From Nanobdellota archaeon (GTDB lineage: Archaea; Nanobdellota; Nanobdellia; Woesearchaeales; GW2011-AR15): 5,720 nt of DNA. The notes below the pieces were generated by a model that ran no database searches, was not told the DNA's origin, and saw nothing but the letters and a program-made list of their open reading frames with translations. Where the stretch lies: positions 1-5,720 of the forward strand of contig JAAXVZ010000100.1 of the NCBI GenBank assembly GCA_013335235.1, given 5' to 3'. A program made the position numbers and the translations under genes. Of this stretch, positions 3,824 to 5,720 are shown one piece after another; positions within the stretch are counted from its first letter, which is position 1; each line of letters opens with the position of its first letter.

Positions 3824-5720
3824 TTGCAGAAATATACAAAAATACTGTCTGTCATATCAATGCTGCTTTTTCTAGTGTCATCCCTAAGCTTACCTGCAGA
3901 TGCAAGCCTAATCCTCCTAGACAAGGATGAATTTTCTGTCTCTGAAAATATAATCATAGGACTGAATTTCAGCGATTTCGCAGGCTCTTCTCTCGAGATC
4001 AGCTCACCCTCAAAGAGGTTCGAATATCCTGCTGTAGGGAGTAGGATAAGGTTCACGCCGACAGAGCCAGGCAGCTACATGATTTCCTTGATCTACGCCA
4101 ACGCCACGCGGGAGACTGCCAGTTTTTCAGTAAAGGACCCTGGCTTAGCAAATCCTATGCCTATGCAGACCACCCTCACCATAGAGAAAGAAGAATACGC
4201 TGTAGGAGAGATGGTGCAGATTTCTATCGGCAATCCTGCAAGTGCCAGTACGTATGACCTTGAGATTGCTGCGAATAGCAGGACTTACAAGTTCTTTGCA
4301 ACCTCAGAGGATACACTCAGGTTCTTTCCGCAGGAGCCAGGCAATTATGTGGTGACACTATCTTTAGGTTCTGTCCGGTTATCTTCAGCAGGTTTCATTG
4401 TGCGAGAAGACAAGGATAACATAGATGCGCCTCGGAACAGCAGCCAGGATGAGTCAGGGCAGCCTGCATCTGACCTGCCTCCAGTATTCATAACAGGCTC
4501 AGTTGCGCAGGATGCTGAGACAGAGATCCAGGACAGCCATATCACGGTCGTAAAAAGAGACAACCGAGATATGGACTATAGGGTATTCAGGGTAAGAAAG
4601 GACGCAAGAGAGCATATACTCCTGCGCCTGAATGACCGCAAGATAAAAGAGATAAGGCTCGAGAATGCCAGCCTTGACTCAGTATCGAATATAAGGATAG
4701 ATTCGGTAGAGAAGCGCTTTTTAGTGAATTCATTGAATTCTGTCAGCACATATGCGATAGATCCTTCAGGAGCGCAGTTTGACAACGCCACTGTGACTGC
4801 GACAGCTGTCGGGGACACGCTGTGGAAATGCAAGGACTGGGATTTTGCAGGCCAAAACTGCTTGGGTACATGGGTGAAGCTAAAAGAGATCACGCCAGGC
4901 GAGAATTATACGTTCCTTTTGAGCACAGCAGACCCCGGGTTTGCAGAGACAGGCGTCGCATCTGTCAACACAAAGAAGCCTATCTACCATCCGAATGAGA
5001 CAGTTGAATTGATAATGGTTGTCTTGGATAAGTTCGGGTACGCAGTCTCTGGTGCAGAGGTCATGGCAACTGTTACAGACCCAAATAATGCAACATTCAA
5101 CCTAACAGGGATTGTCGAGACAAGAAGCGGAGTCTATGAAGCCAATTTTTCCGGGGCAGGATATGAAGGCAGTTATACCTTATTTGTCAAGGCAAGCGGC
5201 GCTGACATGGAAAGCAGCATGGTCTCATCATTCGAAGTTGCATCCTATTATGATTTTGATATCATAAGGAACACTCCAGTTGTGATTGATCCCTGGAAGG
5301 GAAGCTTCCTGTCTGAGATATCAATCTATTCATATTCGCACAGCGGGCTCTTCAATTTCACAGAGGCGCTTCCTGGCACATTCATCCTTGAGGAAGCGCT
5401 TGGCGCAGAAGTGAAAGAAGAGGATGGTTTCATATATCTTACTTGGAAAGATCTAAGCAATGGCACAAAGGTCAGCTATAAAGCCAAAGCACCCCAGATC
5501 AGCCCGAACTTGTTTTTGATTGGCCCATCCCTAATCTCGTATGACTCGCAATTGTTCTATGAGGCTAGACCCTGGTATCTTGCAGTCGACCCTCCTGTGA
5601 ACTCGCCAGTCACATCGCTTTCATTCTATATGAATGATTATGCGACAGGAAGCAACACTGCAGGAAGGGGAGTCATAGACAATAATGAGTTTGATGAGGT
5701 CCCTATCGAGATTAACAGAT
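3824..5720 (+). CDS. Large secreted multi-domain surface protein, 3' end outside window
   Basis: The frame is open from just after a TGA at 3800-3802 to the right edge, giving 632 codons from the TTG at 3824. The N-terminus is a signal peptide: basic 'MQKYTK', a hydrophobic core to about residue 23, and likely cleavage after 'ADA' at residue 27. Two related beta-sandwich repeats follow (29-103 and 118-193), then an acidic, Ser/Pro-rich linker (about 196-235). Next come a module with 'YAIDPSG' and 'CKDWDF...CLGTW' (C336 and C346, possible disulfide), an Ig/macroglobulin-like domain (about 379-472), and a module with 'NFTEALPGTF' and 'EARPWYLAVDPP' (EARPW at 580-584). From memory, the latter modules are typical of DPANN archaeal surface proteins. 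There are twelve N-X-S/T sequons, fitting a glycosylated cell-surface protein. The role is probably structural or adhesive; no catalytic motif is seen. The start is uncertain (TTG 3824, or ATT 3806 six residues earlier), with weak AGGCG 8 bases before the TTG. ATG 3860 would remove the basic n-region. Confidence 0.85.
   Translation, partial: MQKYTKILSVISMLLFLVSSLSLPADASLILLDKDEFSVSENIIIGLNFSDFAGSSLEISSPSKRFEYPAVGSRIRFTPTEPGSYMISLIYANATRETASFSVKDPGLANPMPMQTTLTIEKEEYAVGEMVQISIGNPASASTYDLEIAANSRTYKFFATSEDTLRFFPQEPGNYVVTLSLGSVRLSSAGFIVREDKDNIDAPRNSSQDESGQPASDLPPVFITGSVAQDAETEIQDSHITVVKRDNRDMDYRVFRVRKDAREHILLRLNDRKIKEIRLENASLDSVSNIRIDSVEKRFLVNSLNSVSTYAIDPSGAQFDNATVTATAVGDTLWKCKDWDFAGQNCLGTWVKLKEITPGENYTFLLSTADPGFAETGVASVNTKKPIYHPNETVELIMVVLDKFGYAVSGAEVMATVTDPNNATFNLTGIVETRSGVYEANFSGAGYEGSYTLFVKASGADMESSMVSSFEVASYYDFDIIRNTPVVIDPWKGSFLSEISIYSYSHSGLFNFTEALPGTFILEEALGAEVKEEDGFIYLTWKDLSNGTKVSYKAKAPQISPNLFLIGPSLISYDSQLFYEARPWYLAVDPPVNSPVTSLSFYMNDYATGSNTAGRGVIDNNEFDEVPIEINR
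3908..4132 (+). repeat. Surface protein beta-sandwich repeat, copy 1
   Basis: This covers residues 29-103 of the surface protein. It starts with 'LDKDEFSVSE', contains 'IRFTPTEPGSYMISL' and ends with 'SFSV'. It aligns over its whole length with the next copy, including the Asp/Glu-Lys-x-Glu-aromatic opening and the 'RFxPxEPGxY' motif, so it represents a degenerate tandem domain duplication. Confidence 0.7.
4175..4402 (+). repeat. Surface protein beta-sandwich repeat, copy 2
   Basis: This covers residues 118-193. It starts with 'LTIEKEEYAVGE', contains 'LRFFPQEPGNYVVTL' and ends with 'GFIV'. Copy 1 and copy 2 are separated by a 14-residue linker. A weaker echo of the opening ('TKKPIYHPNETVEL') begins the Ig-like domain at about residue 383. 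Confidence 0.7.

Noticed and set aside
4576..4893. 105-codon open frame on the - strand
   Set aside because: It lies opposite the surface protein, whose frame shows clear domains. No ribosome site or recognisable protein.

Overview
The window looks archaeal. TATA boxes with purine-rich BRE-like flanks lie about 25-30 bp ahead of genes or probable transcript starts. There is a GGTGAT-type Shine-Dalgarno sequence, Arg codons are mostly AGG/AGA and Ile codons often ATA. The secreted protein at the right end carries modules that I associate from memory with DPANN-type archaea (Woesearchaeota/Pacearchaeota and relatives). The lineage is an inference; no rRNA or other taxonomic marker is present.

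Left part, + strand (2-2431): three signalling genes in a row. The first is a membrane histidine kinase cut by the left window edge, with the end of a Cache-like extracellular sensor, one visible membrane helix, a long coiled coil, HisKA and HATPase_c. After 58 bases comes a single-domain CheY-like response regulator with its own TATA box, probably leaderless. Five bases later is a 174-residue RecA/KaiC-fold-like protein that has a Walker B-like strand but no recognisable Walker A. The likely logic is sensor kinase to receiver to a non-DNA-binding partner protein.

Middle, - strand (3548-2435): a two-gene operon facing the first group, with a 73-residue helical protein of unknown function followed after one base by an eight-helix membrane protein with a basic Pro/Ala/Lys-rich tail. 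The membrane protein contains a clear internal duplication of a four-helix unit (offset 127 residues) and resembles the membrane sensor regions found in front of signalling domains, but here it stands alone. Its 3' end is 3 bases from the end of the KaiC-like gene.

Right part, + strand (3824-5720, open at the right edge): after a 275-base divergent intergenic region with a textbook TATA box comes a large secreted surface protein. It has a signal peptide, two tandem degenerate beta-sandwich repeats, a two-cysteine module, an Ig/macroglobulin-like domain, an 'EARPW' module and twelve N-glycosylation sequons. Its start codon is uncertain: the best Shine-Dalgarno sits in front of ATT/ATA rather than a canonical start.

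No tRNA, rRNA, CRISPR, insertion sequence or attachment site was seen. The most unusual content is the kinase/receiver/degenerate-KaiC cassette facing the small-protein/duplicated-sensor pair.
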